Assembly (NCBI GenBank): GCA_027405735.1
Contig: JAPEHQ010000021.1
Location: 868,001 to 932,000, forward strand
Direction: 5' to 3'
Source of the DNA: Mucor racemosus
Taxonomy: Eukaryota > Mucoromycota > Mucoromycetes > Mucorales > Mucoraceae
Length of the DNA stretch: 64,000 nucleotides
Shown: in pieces, positions 47,151 through 58,256 of the stretch
How the letters are laid out: the number at the start of each line of letters is the position of its first letter
Numbering within the stretch: position 1 is the first letter of the stretch
Position numbers and translations under genes: made by a program
Notes under the pieces: model-generated
The model's input: only the letters and a program-made list of their open reading frames with translations
What the model was told of the DNA's origin: nothing
Database searches by the model: none

Positions 47151-48675
47151 CTTCATCTTCTTGTTCATCTTCAGAATCGGGATATGGTATAACAGCAGAG
47201 ATGTATTCATCAATATTGGTCGTTGCGGCGATTGTACTCTTTTTTCTTCCATTCTTGATATTACGCATGGTATTAGTAGGTGTTCTACTGTACTCAATGA
47301 TCATCGCTTCAATATTTTTGATCATTGACTAACAGAATCAAATGAAAAATGGTAGAACGAGAAAGGGAAGCAAAAAGTTAAACATTTCCTCTAAAATAAT
47401 CAGGTTTCAAGTAGTTCACTTACTTCCACTAAGCCAAATCCTTTTAATAATGCCTTCATTCCACCTTTCTTGACTTCACGAAGTGTACTGGGATAATTAA
47501 ATGAATATAACTTCTGTAAAGTATATACCTTTTTGTCAACTATATTCATGCCGTATACGATACAAGATAATCCCATAATTTGAATCATGGGGGCAACAAC
47601 GGTTTTAATCTTATTTGGGGGAATGTATGACATTCGTTTCAACGCAGCGTTTAAATGGGCTTTTGTAGTAAGGGCAGATTTTATAAAATCTCCATTCATT
47701 TTAGACGAAGTTGTTGATGAATGGCGTGCCAGCTCTCCAGTGGTAACATCTAAGTCATCATTGTTGAAATCCTTGACAATAAGCCTAAAGTCCAACTTAA
47801 AATGCAAATTGATCACAGATAAATATGGTGAAATCGTGTCGCCCCTACACAAGTGATTATTATCATTATACATGCTTCTAACCAAGAATACGGATTGAAA
47901 TCTACCATTGTATAAAGTACTCATTGGCATTAAAAAAAAGCTCGATCACCGGACCCCAGAATTTAACCAGGAATGACATCTCAGAGAATTGGTTTAGTGA
48001 AGAACGATGAAATAATATTGCCTTGTTAATGATTTGATCCATGCTATGTAGCGTGAGTGTTAGATCAGTATATCGTCCGTATTTCATAGTGTTACAACCT
48101 ACATATGTACATATATCATCTTTGTCCCCCTTTCATTCGAATTAATATAATGATATGATTCAGTATTCTTCAAGAAAGTTTCACCAGCAACACGGTTTTC
48201 GATCTAAATTGTTTGTCTAGTATTTGTACAGGTTTTTACATAGTAAGTTGTGTTGTTTATATATTACCTTTAAAGTACCCTTGTGTAGTTCTGTTATGTC
48301 TCGCTCCACTCCATCAATGCTTAACTGGAATCTACTGTTTAGTTGATTTAGTTTGATACCAATCAATTTCAGCTGATCAGCGTTACTGAAGTCGATGATG
48401 ATATTGCGAGACAACAATGCAATACACTTTGATTTGCAGCCATTGATTTCCACTTCATAGCCCACGGAAAGAGTCTTTTCCCCTAATGTGCCCTTCAAAC
48501 CTCCAAATACAATTTTATCAGGAGAATGAATTTTAGGTTTTCTTTTTGGCTGCACTCTGGTCGTTGAAGTTCCTCGCAATCGCTTATATCGCTGAGATTC
48601 GAGTTGCAAATCAAGGAGATGTCTCTCCGCATTTGTTTCTTGTATTTGTTTTAATATTGCTTTATCGGTGGCCAT
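47038..48675 (-). CDS. Cargo gene of the composite element, unknown family
   Basis: A four-exon model: 48675-48268, 48203-47906, 47844-47424 and 47328-47038, with good GT/AG borders. It gives about 472 residues if one apparent 1-nt deletion in a G-run at about 48125-48129 is allowed for; otherwise exon 2 shifts frame. Exon 1 starts with a coiled helix (MATDKAILKQIQETNAERHL), then a basic KRKPK patch and a folded-looking domain (KGTLGEKTLSVGYEVEING). Exon 2 ends in MSFLVKFWGPVIELFF. Exon 3 has GDTISPYL, KLDFRLIV and PPNKIKTVVAPMIQIMGL. Exon 4 is basic then strongly acidic. An in-frame upstream ATG at 48714 would add 13 residues. The exon 2-3 core reminds me of lineage-specific multicopy mucoralean proteins, but I cannot name a function. 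It lacks any transposase, recombinase or polymerase motif. Confidence 0.6.
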
Positions 48676-48747
48676 TTTTGAAAGTTGTTTAAGAATGGAG
48701 AACACTTGGTACACTTCAAAATGTAATATTATCCTTAAAAAAAAATT

Positions 48748-48763
48748 AGCGTGACGTCACGCT
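48748..48763. promoter_or_regulatory. Perfect 16-bp palindrome containing a CRE site
   Basis: AGCGTGACGTCACGCT is a perfect palindrome with the bZIP/CREB site TGACGTCA at its centre (48752-48759). It lies 73 bp upstream of the cargo gene ATG. A second diverged half (GGCGTCACACTAAA, about 48794-48807) lies in inverted orientation about 35 bp further on, so the two together form an imperfect foldback. It may be the promoter element of the cargo gene, or an end of a small inverted-repeat element. Confidence 0.65.
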
Positions 48764-48814
48764 TTATGGGATTTGAAGTAGATTTTTTTCTGTGGCGTCA
48801 CACTAAATTTCCGT

Positions 48815-50440
48815 GATAGTACTCATGGTTTTGCTTTCTGGTCCTTCACATTTTGTTTTTGGCTTGCACAGCTTAGAGTCGGTAGCTTGGAAGATGATGG
48901 CTGCTTTCAAGTGAACATTGCTAGATATGATGACCATTACGATAGGTTAATGGGCCGATTCTATTACTTTGCTTTTTAAAATCGTGATTGGTTTCTTTTA
49001 GTAAGTATCTTAACATATAAGGCGTTTTGATCCATCCATTACTAACTATGTTCTGTCTAAATATTCAAATGCTTCTAATATTGCCGGTTAGCACACCATG
49101 AGTACTCCTAAGCAATATATGTGATCATCATAGCATACTTTATTAGGTACAGGAACTAGCCCTGTGTGAGACGATCGATTGATAGTACTCATGGTTTTGC
49201 TTTCCGGTCCTTCACATTTTGTTTTTGGCTTGCACAGCTTAGAGTCGGTAGCTTGGAAGATGATGGCTGCTTTCAAGTGAACATTGCTAGATATGATGAC
49301 CATTACGATAGGTTAATGGGCCGATTCTATTACTTTGCTTTTTAAAATCGTGATTGGTTTCTTTTAGTAAGTATCTTAACATATAAGGCGTTTTGATCCA
49401 TCCATTACTAACTATGTTCTGTCTAAATATTCAAATGCTTCTAATATTGCCGGTTAGCACACCATGAGTACTCCTAAGCAATGTATGTGATCATCATAGC
49501 ATACTTTATTAGGTACAGGAACTAGCCCTGTGTGAGACGATCGATTGATAGTACTCATGGTTTTGCTTTCCGGTCCTTCACATTTTGTTTTTGGCTTGCA
49601 CAGCTTAGAGTCGGTAGCTTGGAAGATGATGGCTACTTTCAAGCGAACATTGCTAGATATAATGTCCATTGCGATAGGTTAGTGGGCCGATTCTATTGCT
49701 TACTTTTTAAAATCGTGGTTGTTTTCTTTTAGTAAGTGTGTCAATACATTAAGCATTTTGATCTATTACTAACTACATTTTGTCTAAATATTCAAATGCT
49801 TCTAATGTTGCCGGTTAGCACACCATGAGTACTCCTAAGCAATGTATGTGATCATCATAGCATACTTTATTAGGTACAGGAACTAGCCCTGTGTGAGACG
49901 ATCGATTGATAGTACTCATGGTTTTGCTTTCCGGTCCTTCACATTTTGTTTTTGGCTTGCACAGCTTAGAGTCGGTAGCTTGGAAGATGATGGCTGCTTT
50001 CAAGTGAACATTGCTAGATATGATGACCATTACGATAGGTTAATGGGCCGATTCTATTACTTTGCTTTTTAAAATCGTGATTGGTTTCTTTTAGTAAGTA
50101 TCTTAACATATAAGGCGTTTTGATCCATCCATTACTAACTATGTTCTGTCTAAATATTCAAATGCTTCTAATATTGCCGGTTAGCACACCATGAGTACTC
50201 CTAAGCAATATATGTGATCATCATAGCATACTTTATTAGGTACAGGAACTAGCCCTGTGTGAGACGATCGATTGATAGTACTCATGGTTTTGCTTTCCGG
50301 TCCTTCACATTTTGTTTTTGGCTTGCACAGCTTAGAGTCGGTAGCTTGGAAGATGATGGCTACTTTCAAGCGAACATTGCTAGATATAATGTCCATTGCG
50401 ATAGGTTAGTGGGCCGATTCTATTGCTTTGCTTTTTAAAA
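48815..50440. repeat. Tandem satellite, about 4.5 units of 361-366 bp
   Basis: Units start with GATAGTACTCATGGTTTTGC at 48815, 49181, 49547, 49908 and 50274; the last is partial. Units at 48815, 49181 and 49908 form one subtype. Units at 49547 and 50274 share diagnostic changes (GCTACTTTCAAGCGAAC, AATGTCCATTGCG, AGTGGGCCG), giving an A-A-B-A-B order. A 71-codon minus-strand frame is open in four copies (49088-49303, 49454-49669, 49815-50030, 50181-50396). Confidence 0.9.
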
Positions 50441-50689
50441 GTCATGCACTATATCCAGACTACAACATCAACAATATTCATGCAAGAACACCAATCTCAT
50501 CAGCTAAAACAACAACTCGTTTACTGTTCACCTCCAACCTTTACTATACTAATGCTTGTTATAGCATATTTTATTGACTTGTAATAAAAAAAAAATTTTT
50601 TTTGGGAACTTGTGCAAAATATGCAAAAGAATATCTATTAAGATCATACGTTATATGCAAAACTGTGAATTAAATTTCGATTGGGAAAT

Positions 50690-51159
50690 ATCGGCAGTCG
50701 GGGCTGTTAACATGAAGCTAAGAGAGTCTAGAAATTTGAAGAGAAGAAAAGCACCTGAAGAACAATTATCTGTTCCTAAGGTTACTACAGTTGAACACTA
50801 TCTTCAACTCATTAGCGATACATGGATATCATGGATAAATTTCCTGAAATGAAAGGTTACTTTATTATTATGGACAATGCTCCAATTCATGTTCCTGAAA
50901 TGATTGAACCCATAATTATGCAGCAAGGTTACACCTCAGTGTATTTTCCACCTTACTCATCCGAATCAAGTCCAAGTTTTCTACTGCGTTTTGGGTTGTT
51001 GCCGTCAAAAAAATTGATTAAATGAGTTTTATGGTTTTCATTTAGCTTACTGACCGGTATATTAAGTGTTTTATTGGGTGTTTTTTTTTTAACCGGGTTT
51101 TTTCTAAGGTCTTCCTTTGTATGTCTTTTTCCATTTGCGAGCAGTGCCATAATTGACAT
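50690..51159. pseudogene. Rearranged Tc1-like transposase pieces, right arm
   Basis: The mirror image of the left-arm relic. The catalytic half is on the + strand at about 50690-51025 (VNMKLRESRNLKRRKAPEEQ, then a frame change, then the MDNAPIHVPEMIEP segment and VYFPPYSSES). The helix-turn-helix half lies on the - strand from 51159 outward. Reading frames are interrupted as in the left arm. Confidence 0.75.
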
Positions 51160-51620
51160 TGGCTGCTAGGGCATTGACATTGGCTGCTAGGGCTGCTTGC
51201 GTTGGTTTCATAAGCTTTTCCTTCAAAAAATAAAACTAACGCTCACAATCTTCGAGTGTATAGACATTATACTGAAGAACTCTCTCCTTCTTAAGTTCAG
51301 CCTCTTTCATCTCAGCGTCGGCTGAAGATCTTGCTTCAACCTGAATGTTCTGGTTTTTGATATACTTTCGAAGATCTGTCAAACCCGTTAAGGGAAATGA
51401 TTTATCTTCAAAGTAACTCGGTGCTTCCTGAAATTGCTCGTCAAGATATCACCAGTGTCGTTTTCATAGAAAAAGTGAGTGTTTATGTTATGACCCCTTG
51501 CAAAAGTAAAATGACGATCTCAGTAACAACCAAATGAAATTTACAAAAAGTGACCAATTGGTTTCTAAATTTTGACCAATAATTTCAAAAAAATGTCCAA
51601 ATGACGGTGGAAGCACTGTA

Positions 51621-52304
51621 CCTATTGACTTTTGCTCAGAATGGAAATGAGCTCAAATGATCATGGAGGTATTACACAATCATGATTACCATTTTAAGAA
51701 TGGAACTCTTAAAATGGATTACTAAACCCTTGTGCTACTACAACCGTATCATTCACACATTATTGAAGCAAAGCAACAGAAAGGGATAAAAAAAAAAAAA
51801 AAAAAAAAAGAACATTGTAGCAACAAGGGCAAAAAAGAATATTGAATATATTTATTTAGAAACAAAAAAATCTATAATATTTCTGCCAATCCAAAACAAA
51901 ATCAGAAATTTTACAATTGACAAATTTACACACATTTCATTCCATCGCATGCTTAATATAAACGTGGTTATACTTTTCACATAATCATATAATGCTAAAT
52001 TAGAGAAAGAAATACCAAGCATTTCTTGTTTTGTTATTCTTTCGTACAAGACTCTTTTAGATATTTACTTCAAAATACAATTTCCACCCTTTTTTTCTTC
52101 TTCTTCTATTTCAATGACTAACATTTTTATGTCCAAATGCAGTTTATAATTCTGGTGAATTGCTGAAGCATATAAAACTTGTCGTATCACATGATGAGAA
52201 AATCTAAATAGAGAAGCCTGAAAGCCCAACATAATTTATTTATTTATGGGGTTGGGATATTACTTCACTTCTTGATCACTTTCCTTACACTTTTTCTTAG
52301 AAAC
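51621..52304. other. Intergenic region with A-run
   Basis: Contains a run of about 20 A at 51789-51808. No gene supported; the 51852-52049 frame (-) has no recognisable feature. Confidence 0.35.
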
Positions 52305-54252
52305 ATGTCTGATATAATTGCCGGTGCAGGGAGAATACCACCGATACCATCAACTTATTATGAAAACTTTCTGGAAAGTTTAGCTCAAATTGTGTCCAAG
52401 CTATTAACTGACCAAGAAACTGAAACTGTTATTTCTTCTATTCGCTCATTTCAAGAGAAATTGAAGAGACTTAGCAGGTATTGCATAAATGTATAGAACT
52501 CATTAAAAAGAGAAATTAACTCAATTTGCTCTTCTCTTTTTATATAGCCAAAATTTGAGTAGATTAAATTTGGATATAACAGCAGCTGAGAAAACTAGAC
52601 CCAACCTCTGTCGTCATGAAGGCAAAACATGTACTCAAAATTGTACTAGAAGTTTCATCAAGACATTTACGGTTGCATTTGTTGTGAAATACTTGATTGG
52701 CATTTCACCTACCTTGTTGACTGGAAATATATTAAAGAGGTATTATTTTATTTTATGCAAATATATATATATATATATATATAAATTCGTATTCATAAAA
52801 ATGTAAATTAGACCTGGCGTATTAAAACAAATGGCGGGAAGGTAATCTTAAATACAGGTGTGATTTTCACGCACGTTTCATTAACCTTAAATTTATACAT
52901 ATGATATTAGAGATACAGCAAGTTTTGCATTATTCCTTAGTACATTCATCAGTAGTTATAAAGGAATCCTCTGTGCTATGAGACATTTTAGGATGACAAG
53001 CGACAAAAAATCAGACAGATTAAATGCATTTGTAGCAGGTAGTTTAGCTGGCTTATCTCTTGCTTTTGATAAAAATAAGCAGAGAAGACAATCTATTATG
53101 CTTTATTTATTCACCAGAGCACTTCAGTTTAATGGCGCTTGGTTAATGAAGCAATGGGCAATTAAAAGAAGAGAAGATCATCCCGGTAAGAAGAAATGGG
53201 ATGATCATTTGGCCAAGTTTATAGCCAAGTTTTCGGGAGTTGGTGTAATGATGATTGCCAGTGCCCAAATTATTTATGCATTTTTGTTCAACAATGATAC
53301 TTTGCCTAGATCATATTTTGCTTTCTTGCTCACTCACTCTGGATTCAAAAAGAATTTTGGCGGTATGGCTGCTCGCATTGCTGAAGCTGTAGGTATTACT
53401 GTCAATCATTTGGTAGAAGACAATGTTCATATCAAGATTCCCGATGGTGTTTCAAGTCGTGAATTTATTTCTCAATTTGTCAGCCCAAATATCGGAAATG
53501 CCATTAACCCTAAAATGAATCATGAATATATAATGTGCGCCATTCAACATCCTTTAAACGATAGTTGTACAGCAGATAAATTCGGTTTATTCAAGGACGA
53601 ATTATTAAGGTCTCTCAAACTTTATGTCCCTCTCAATGTTGTAAGTATTACCATAAATTCATTATGTACTTAAAACTAAATTGCAGCGTAGATCATGTTG
53701 GCTGTGTTTAGATCTAAACAATTAACTGTCGAGTAAGTAATCAAGATCTGCATATGCTGATCACAACAACTAATTAGTCTTTTCTTGATCTGATAGTCCT
53801 AAAACAGTAATGCAAAAATTCACAATCTCATGTTTAAGATCCGCATTGTTTTTAACAATGTACGTTGTTATGGGATTATCTACACCTTGCTGGTTGCGTA
53901 GATTGACAGGCACAGATAAACCTTGGATTTATGCTGCAACTGGTGCTGTTTCTGGCAGCATGGTGTTTATTGAGGCTCCTGGTCGTCAATTAGGTATAAA
54001 AAAAAGTTGAATTTTTCAATTTACATGACTAATTTCAATTGAATAGAACTTGGATTGTACTGTCTCCCAAGAGCATTAGAGTCTTTATGGAAGACCTTGC
54101 TTAAAAATGGACAAGTTAAAAATATACCACATGGAGATGTTCTTTTGTTTATGGCATCTATGGGTACTTTAATGACATTATACCAAAATGACAAGGACAC
54201 AATTAACTCTCATTATTTGAGTGTAATGACACGTTTTTTTGGTCAAAACTAA
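52305..54252 (+). CDS. TMEM135-like membrane protein
   Basis: Six exons (52305-52477, 52548-52739, 52911-53640, 53692-53732, 53797-53993, 54047-54252) join in frame to 512 residues. The N-terminal Cys-rich segment CRHEGKTCTQNCTRSFIKTF is characteristic of the TMEM135 N-terminal domain. Several hydrophobic segments follow (FVVKYLIGISPTLLTG, ASFALFLSTFISS, GVGVMMIASAQIIYAFLF, SALFLTMYVVMGLS). Glycine-rich stretches such as FVAGSLAGLSLAF resemble the Tim17-related repeats noted for this family. Animal TMEM135 is linked to peroxisomes and mitochondrial dynamics; the fungal role is unknown. The 41-nt fourth exon depends on the acceptor GCGTAG at 53691, which restores frame on both sides. Confidence 0.85.
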
Positions 54253-55026
54253 TAAAGAATTTTATAATATTAATACTCAAATGCAATATGAACCTTTCTT
54301 TAATGATTTCTCTTGATTTAAACAGACTTCAGCTACATGCAAGGGAATTATATAGTCAAATTACTACAATACTTCTCTTATCATCACTGTCCTCTTAAAC
54401 ACTATCTAAAGAGTTTTTGAAAGTTTCTAATACACATTTGATTACAGTTTATTAAACACAAATGCAATACAAATGTAATTAATTTTTTATTATTATAAAA
54501 AATCATGATAGATCAAAAAAGGTGATTTGAAAGTTTGAGACCCCTTCATTTAATTCGATTTTTTTCAATCTAGTAGAGATAGATTTGAAGGAAAAAAAAC
54601 CATCAAAGTAATATCTATATAATCTAACTACGATAAGACTATTATCTGTATCAAGCTGTGTAAATTTGTTTGCAAAAATCCTTTGAAAACCAACAAAATC
54701 AGACAATTTCTAAATTTTAATGGCGGAAATACAGTCCCTACAGCCCATCGCTGTCTTCTTGATGGCTGACATGTCAACGCAGCCGATTTACGATACGAAA
54801 TTATTCCAGAAATATGCACAGAAAATAGTGTAATTGCAAGAGAAGATCTTAATAATTCTCTTTTAGCCCTTTCTGGTTAGGTTTCAAAAAAGTGAGGTTA
54901 TTTTAGAACAATCAACAGTTTGGTTGTATCTGAAGAGTGAACATCTATAAAAATAACAATGGACATTGGAGCTTGTATATTTTTGATTCTTTAAATTATC
55001 ACTGATAAATGCATGATAAATCTCGT

Positions 55027-55057
<31 letters not shown>

Positions 55058-55312
55058 CAAGCAAACTCTCTTATTTTTATGGATAATTGCAAGATAAATT
55101 TTGTGTATTGTTTTTGATATAATTGGGTATGTGATTCTACAAGATGAAAGGGATTACAATGGGCCACAAAAGAGAGGGGGACGGCCAATTGTAATGAAAG
55201 TTTATAAACTTTTTTATAAACTTTTTCCCTTTCACATCCTATCTCTTTTTCCTTTTTTTTTTTTTTTTTTTTTTTTTTCAATTTGATATTGACATATATT
55301 ATTTCATCTAAA
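54253..55312. other. Intergenic region with two long T-runs
   Basis: T-runs of about 25-30 nt lie at 55028-55058 and 55251-55278, the second ending 35 bp before the next start codon. In fungi such tracts often mark nucleosome-free promoters; that use is inferred. The short frames at 54503-54819 (-) show no motif. Confidence 0.4.
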
Positions 55313-55721
55313 ATGGCACCTGCAAGAAGAGGAACCTCTGCTAGTAGCAAGAAAACAGATACCGCAACATCATCTTCAAAAGAAAATAATGCTCCTCCAG
55401 TCACTCGTAAAAGAGGAAGACCTCCATCCAAAAAAGCCGCCGAACCCGTTGCTGCAAAAGAAAAGGTCAAGCAAAATGTTGAAAAGGATGTTAAGGATTT
55501 AGATGTTTCCGAAAATAAAGAAGAAGAAGAGGTAAATAATAGGTTTAGCATAACAAGGAAATGTAATTAAAAATGAATTATATTAGCCTGTCGTAAAGAG
55601 AAAACGTGGCAGACCTGCGAAATTAAATGCTGATGGTACAAAAAAATCAGTTGCTAAAGAAATTGATCCATCAATTCCCAAACGTGGCAGAGGAAGACCT
55701 AGAAAGATTGTTGCCGAGTAA
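55313..55721 (+). CDS. AT-hook DNA-binding protein (HMGA-like)
   Basis: Two exons, 55313-55531 and 55587-55721, give 117 residues. Three AT-hook cores are present: KRGRPPSKK near residue 35, KRGRPAKL near residue 78, and KRGRGRPRK near the C-terminus. An acidic EEEE stretch lies at the exon junction. Small size, three hooks and the Ser/Thr-rich N-terminus resemble HMGA-type architectural chromatin proteins binding the minor groove of AT-rich DNA. A poly-T promoter tract is just upstream. Confidence 0.85.
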
Positions 55722-56108
55722 ATCTATGATACATATATACATATATATATATATACATACTTGATCTCATTATATTCATCCCTATGGATAACATGTTATT
55801 TTTTATAAATATTTTAATCTCTTTTTTTTTTATTAAAAAAACATATAAAACATCAATGACGATACCAAATAAATTTACCAAAATATCTATTGCCATGCAA
55901 AAAAATGAATAATTGTATTAATTTTATCAAATGTAATAAATATATAATTTGGTATATGGCTCGTATAAATCACTAGATTTATGTTTTTATCTACTTTTTC
56001 AATAGAACATTGTGTTCTTTGTAGCCTTGTTATAAAAAAAAAAAGGTACGAGAAATGGGTTTCAACTAAAACTTTAATAAACTTTTTTCGAGTAACACTG
56101 CAATTCGT

Positions 56109-57595
56109 GTGTTCGAGACTCATATGTATTATCAAGATGGGTATACCAAAGAAGACTCGATTGACATTTGTCATTGTTATTTTGGTTGCCCAAAGATGCA
56201 GACGGAAGCATTACGTGATGGAATGGTTTTTTTGATGAACCATATGATGTTGCTTCGTGGTGAGACCTCCAGAGAAATAGATTTGTCTCCTATGTTTTCT
56301 TTGGAATTTACTGATGAAGGTGTAACTCGTTGCCCTGTTTTTATTTTTATGATCTTGAATGGAAAGACAAATCAGGACAATCAAAAGCTTTATAGTGGTG
56401 CAATCAGACACAAGAACGTGAACACTTGTTCTCTAGACCACATTCGCCGAGTAGGTAGATGGAACTCGGAGGTTATGGAAAATAGTTATCCTACTTGTCA
56501 GGCAAGCAATGAGAATTATTCATGGCTTCCCTGAGGAGCGTGGCTGTTTTTGGTTACCAAGAGCTTTGGTGGTTCCTCCGTTATCGTTACAACGAATGAT
56601 ATTTCCTGAACTCGAGGACAACTTGCAACAGATGGAGAATAATAGAGAAATGCACACCATTTGCGGCGAAGGTTTTATCAAACTTCTTGGGGAGTTGCGT
56701 ATAATTATCCTTCAAGATGCAGTTCTCTTGAAAATGTCAAATCCTGAGTATCCAATCTTTGAGCATGAGATTTTCAAGTCTGCTGCATTTTTGTCTTTTT
56801 CTGAGGAATCTTTGTTTGCTATGAGCAATAGGACGCTACCTGCAGAGTTGGAGATGAATTGTGTAGTACCACATATTAATAGTAGGTTCAATGATTTGTT
56901 GGATCAAGTTCAATCAGCTTTGAGAGCTTTTGAAAATGGCCAACAGCAAGCTGCTGTCACTCCAGCCATGATTGTTTCTTTGGTTTCATCCATTGATAAT
57001 TTACAGGCAAAAGTAGACCTTTGGTCTAACAACTAGCAGACATTATTTGTACCTGCCAACCACCCTCTTGCTGCAACTACTGCTGCTGTTGCTTCAACCA
57101 CTATTTCTCCTCATGCATCAGTAAATACTGGAAATGACGGAGAAACTAGTGATAATCAACAACAGGAAACACATTCGCTCAATCAGAATATATACACTGT
57201 TGATATGTTATGGAAATAATGGACCGTTGGTATCTATGGTAATCCTAGCGTCAATTATATTAATGGTGAATATGGCACCAAATGGAGAAATCAAAGCAAA
57301 GGTAATAATAGAACATGTACAAATGTCATATGTAAAGCTAACTCTTTTAATTTATTCAGACAGAAAATATTACTCCAAAAGACTCTTAATCATTAAGGAG
57401 ATCAATAATATTTCAGAAGATCAAAGCATTTCTTTGAAAGATGCAGTTAAGCAACTTGATGAAATGAAAAGTTCCAGCAATTGGTCTTTGGACAAGTTAT
57501 CTAAAGCTATCCATACTAAGAAAACTGCTTCTTCTGCCCCTACAATATCTGATGGTGCTACTTCATTTACCAATACTATGTCAAATAATGAGTAA
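56109..57595 (+). pseudogene. Crypton-like tyrosine recombinase pseudogene (Ndc10-II plus GCR1_C)
   Basis: Three consecutive frames form one decayed protein. 56109-56534 encodes MQTEALRDGMVFLMNHMMLL then RGETSREIDLSPMF, which fits the start of an Ndc10 domain II-like tyrosine recombinase fold, with the first catalytic Arg in LLRGE. A large part of the domain is then missing, since NVNTCSL is directly followed by DHIRRVGRWNSEVMENSY, which holds the HxxR box and presumed nucleophile Tyr. A frameshift near 56500 leads to 56509-57036. An in-frame TAG, a Q/T-rich linker, and a GCR1_C-like DNA-binding segment (VDMLWK-stop-WTVGIYGNPS, then EYGTKWRN) with further stops and shifts finish it. Cryptons and related fungal elements carry this pairing. 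Confidence 0.72.
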
Positions 57596-58202
57596 TTTGA
57601 ATGTTATCAATAAATTTTGTCTCCTTGCTGTAGTAAGTCGAGTATTCCCTTTTATTAAAATTTGAGTAGAGCATATCACATTTGATGATTTTCGAAGAAT
57701 TTTCTCGACCGTTTTAAAACGATCTATCATTTAGAAAATCATATGGTTACATTCTATAGCATTTTATATTATATTTTTATTTTTATTTTTAATATGAAGA
57801 AGTATGATATATAGCAGGCGTATCAACCTTTGATGTGAGCATGTATTGCATTTAGTAAATTAATTAAAAATAAAATGAAGAGATGGTAGGTAGTTTTTTA
57901 AATATGAATATAGCCGGATTTTTTTTTTTTTGTTCGAGTAGTATGAATACTTTAGTAGGTATGAATGTGATTTTTATAATAATGCATGTCGAGTGTGATC
58001 CAGTTTGATACAATACCTACTATCTATTAAATCTTTCTCACAAAAGTGAGAGAAATATCAATATCCCTCAATACTTTTCAATGTTTCTAGTATTTTTTAT
58101 TAATAGAGATTAAAATCAATCTTTTACGATAGCTTCATATTTATATGATAAATGTTGATAAAAATTTACCCCGGTTTTTTATTGAAATACCATTCACTAT
58201 AA
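57596..58202. other. Intergenic region
   Basis: AT-rich, with T-run at about 57919-57930. Nothing recognisable. Confidence 0.35.
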
Positions 58203-58256
58203 CTACTGCTATTACTACTATTACTACTACTATTACTGCTGCTGCTGCTGCTGCTA
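58203..58256. repeat. In-frame CAG/TAG/TAA triplet tract after the SEH1 stop
   Basis: Read on the minus strand in the SEH1 frame, the 18 codons after the stop are all CAG, TAG or TAA: six consecutive CAG plus one more, the others stops. It is a glutamine-type triplet repeat in which many C have become T. Confidence 0.8.

Larger units (their letters stand above)
45650..51618. mobile_element. 6-kb composite foldback Tc1-like element with cargo
   Basis: The outer ends are CAGTGCTTCCACCGTCATTT and its exact complement, each next to TA (45648-45649 and 51619-51620). The inverted arms are 45650-46587 and 50684-51618. They appear nearly identical apart from a 24-bp extra segment in the left arm near 46510 and a 22-bp tandem duplication in the right arm near 51172. 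Each arm carries scrambled transposase pieces. The 4.1-kb loop (46588-50683) holds a spliced cargo gene (-) and a tandem satellite. The terminal motif does not occur at the inner arm borders, so two separate ordinary insertions are less likely than one composite unit. Confidence 0.8.

Noticed and set aside
46939..47328. 129-codon plus-strand frame rich in F, L and I
   Set aside because: It is the complement of the DEQE microsatellite and of the last exon of the cargo gene.
48815..50440. CRISPR-like direct repeats
   Set aside because: Units are 361-366 bp with no short-repeat/unique-spacer alternation, and the genome is eukaryotic; this is a tandem satellite.
53678..53695. Acceptor at TTGCAG (53686) for TMEM135-like exon 4
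   Set aside because: That acceptor brings an in-frame stop. The GCGTAG acceptor five bases downstream (53691) keeps the frame into the next exon.
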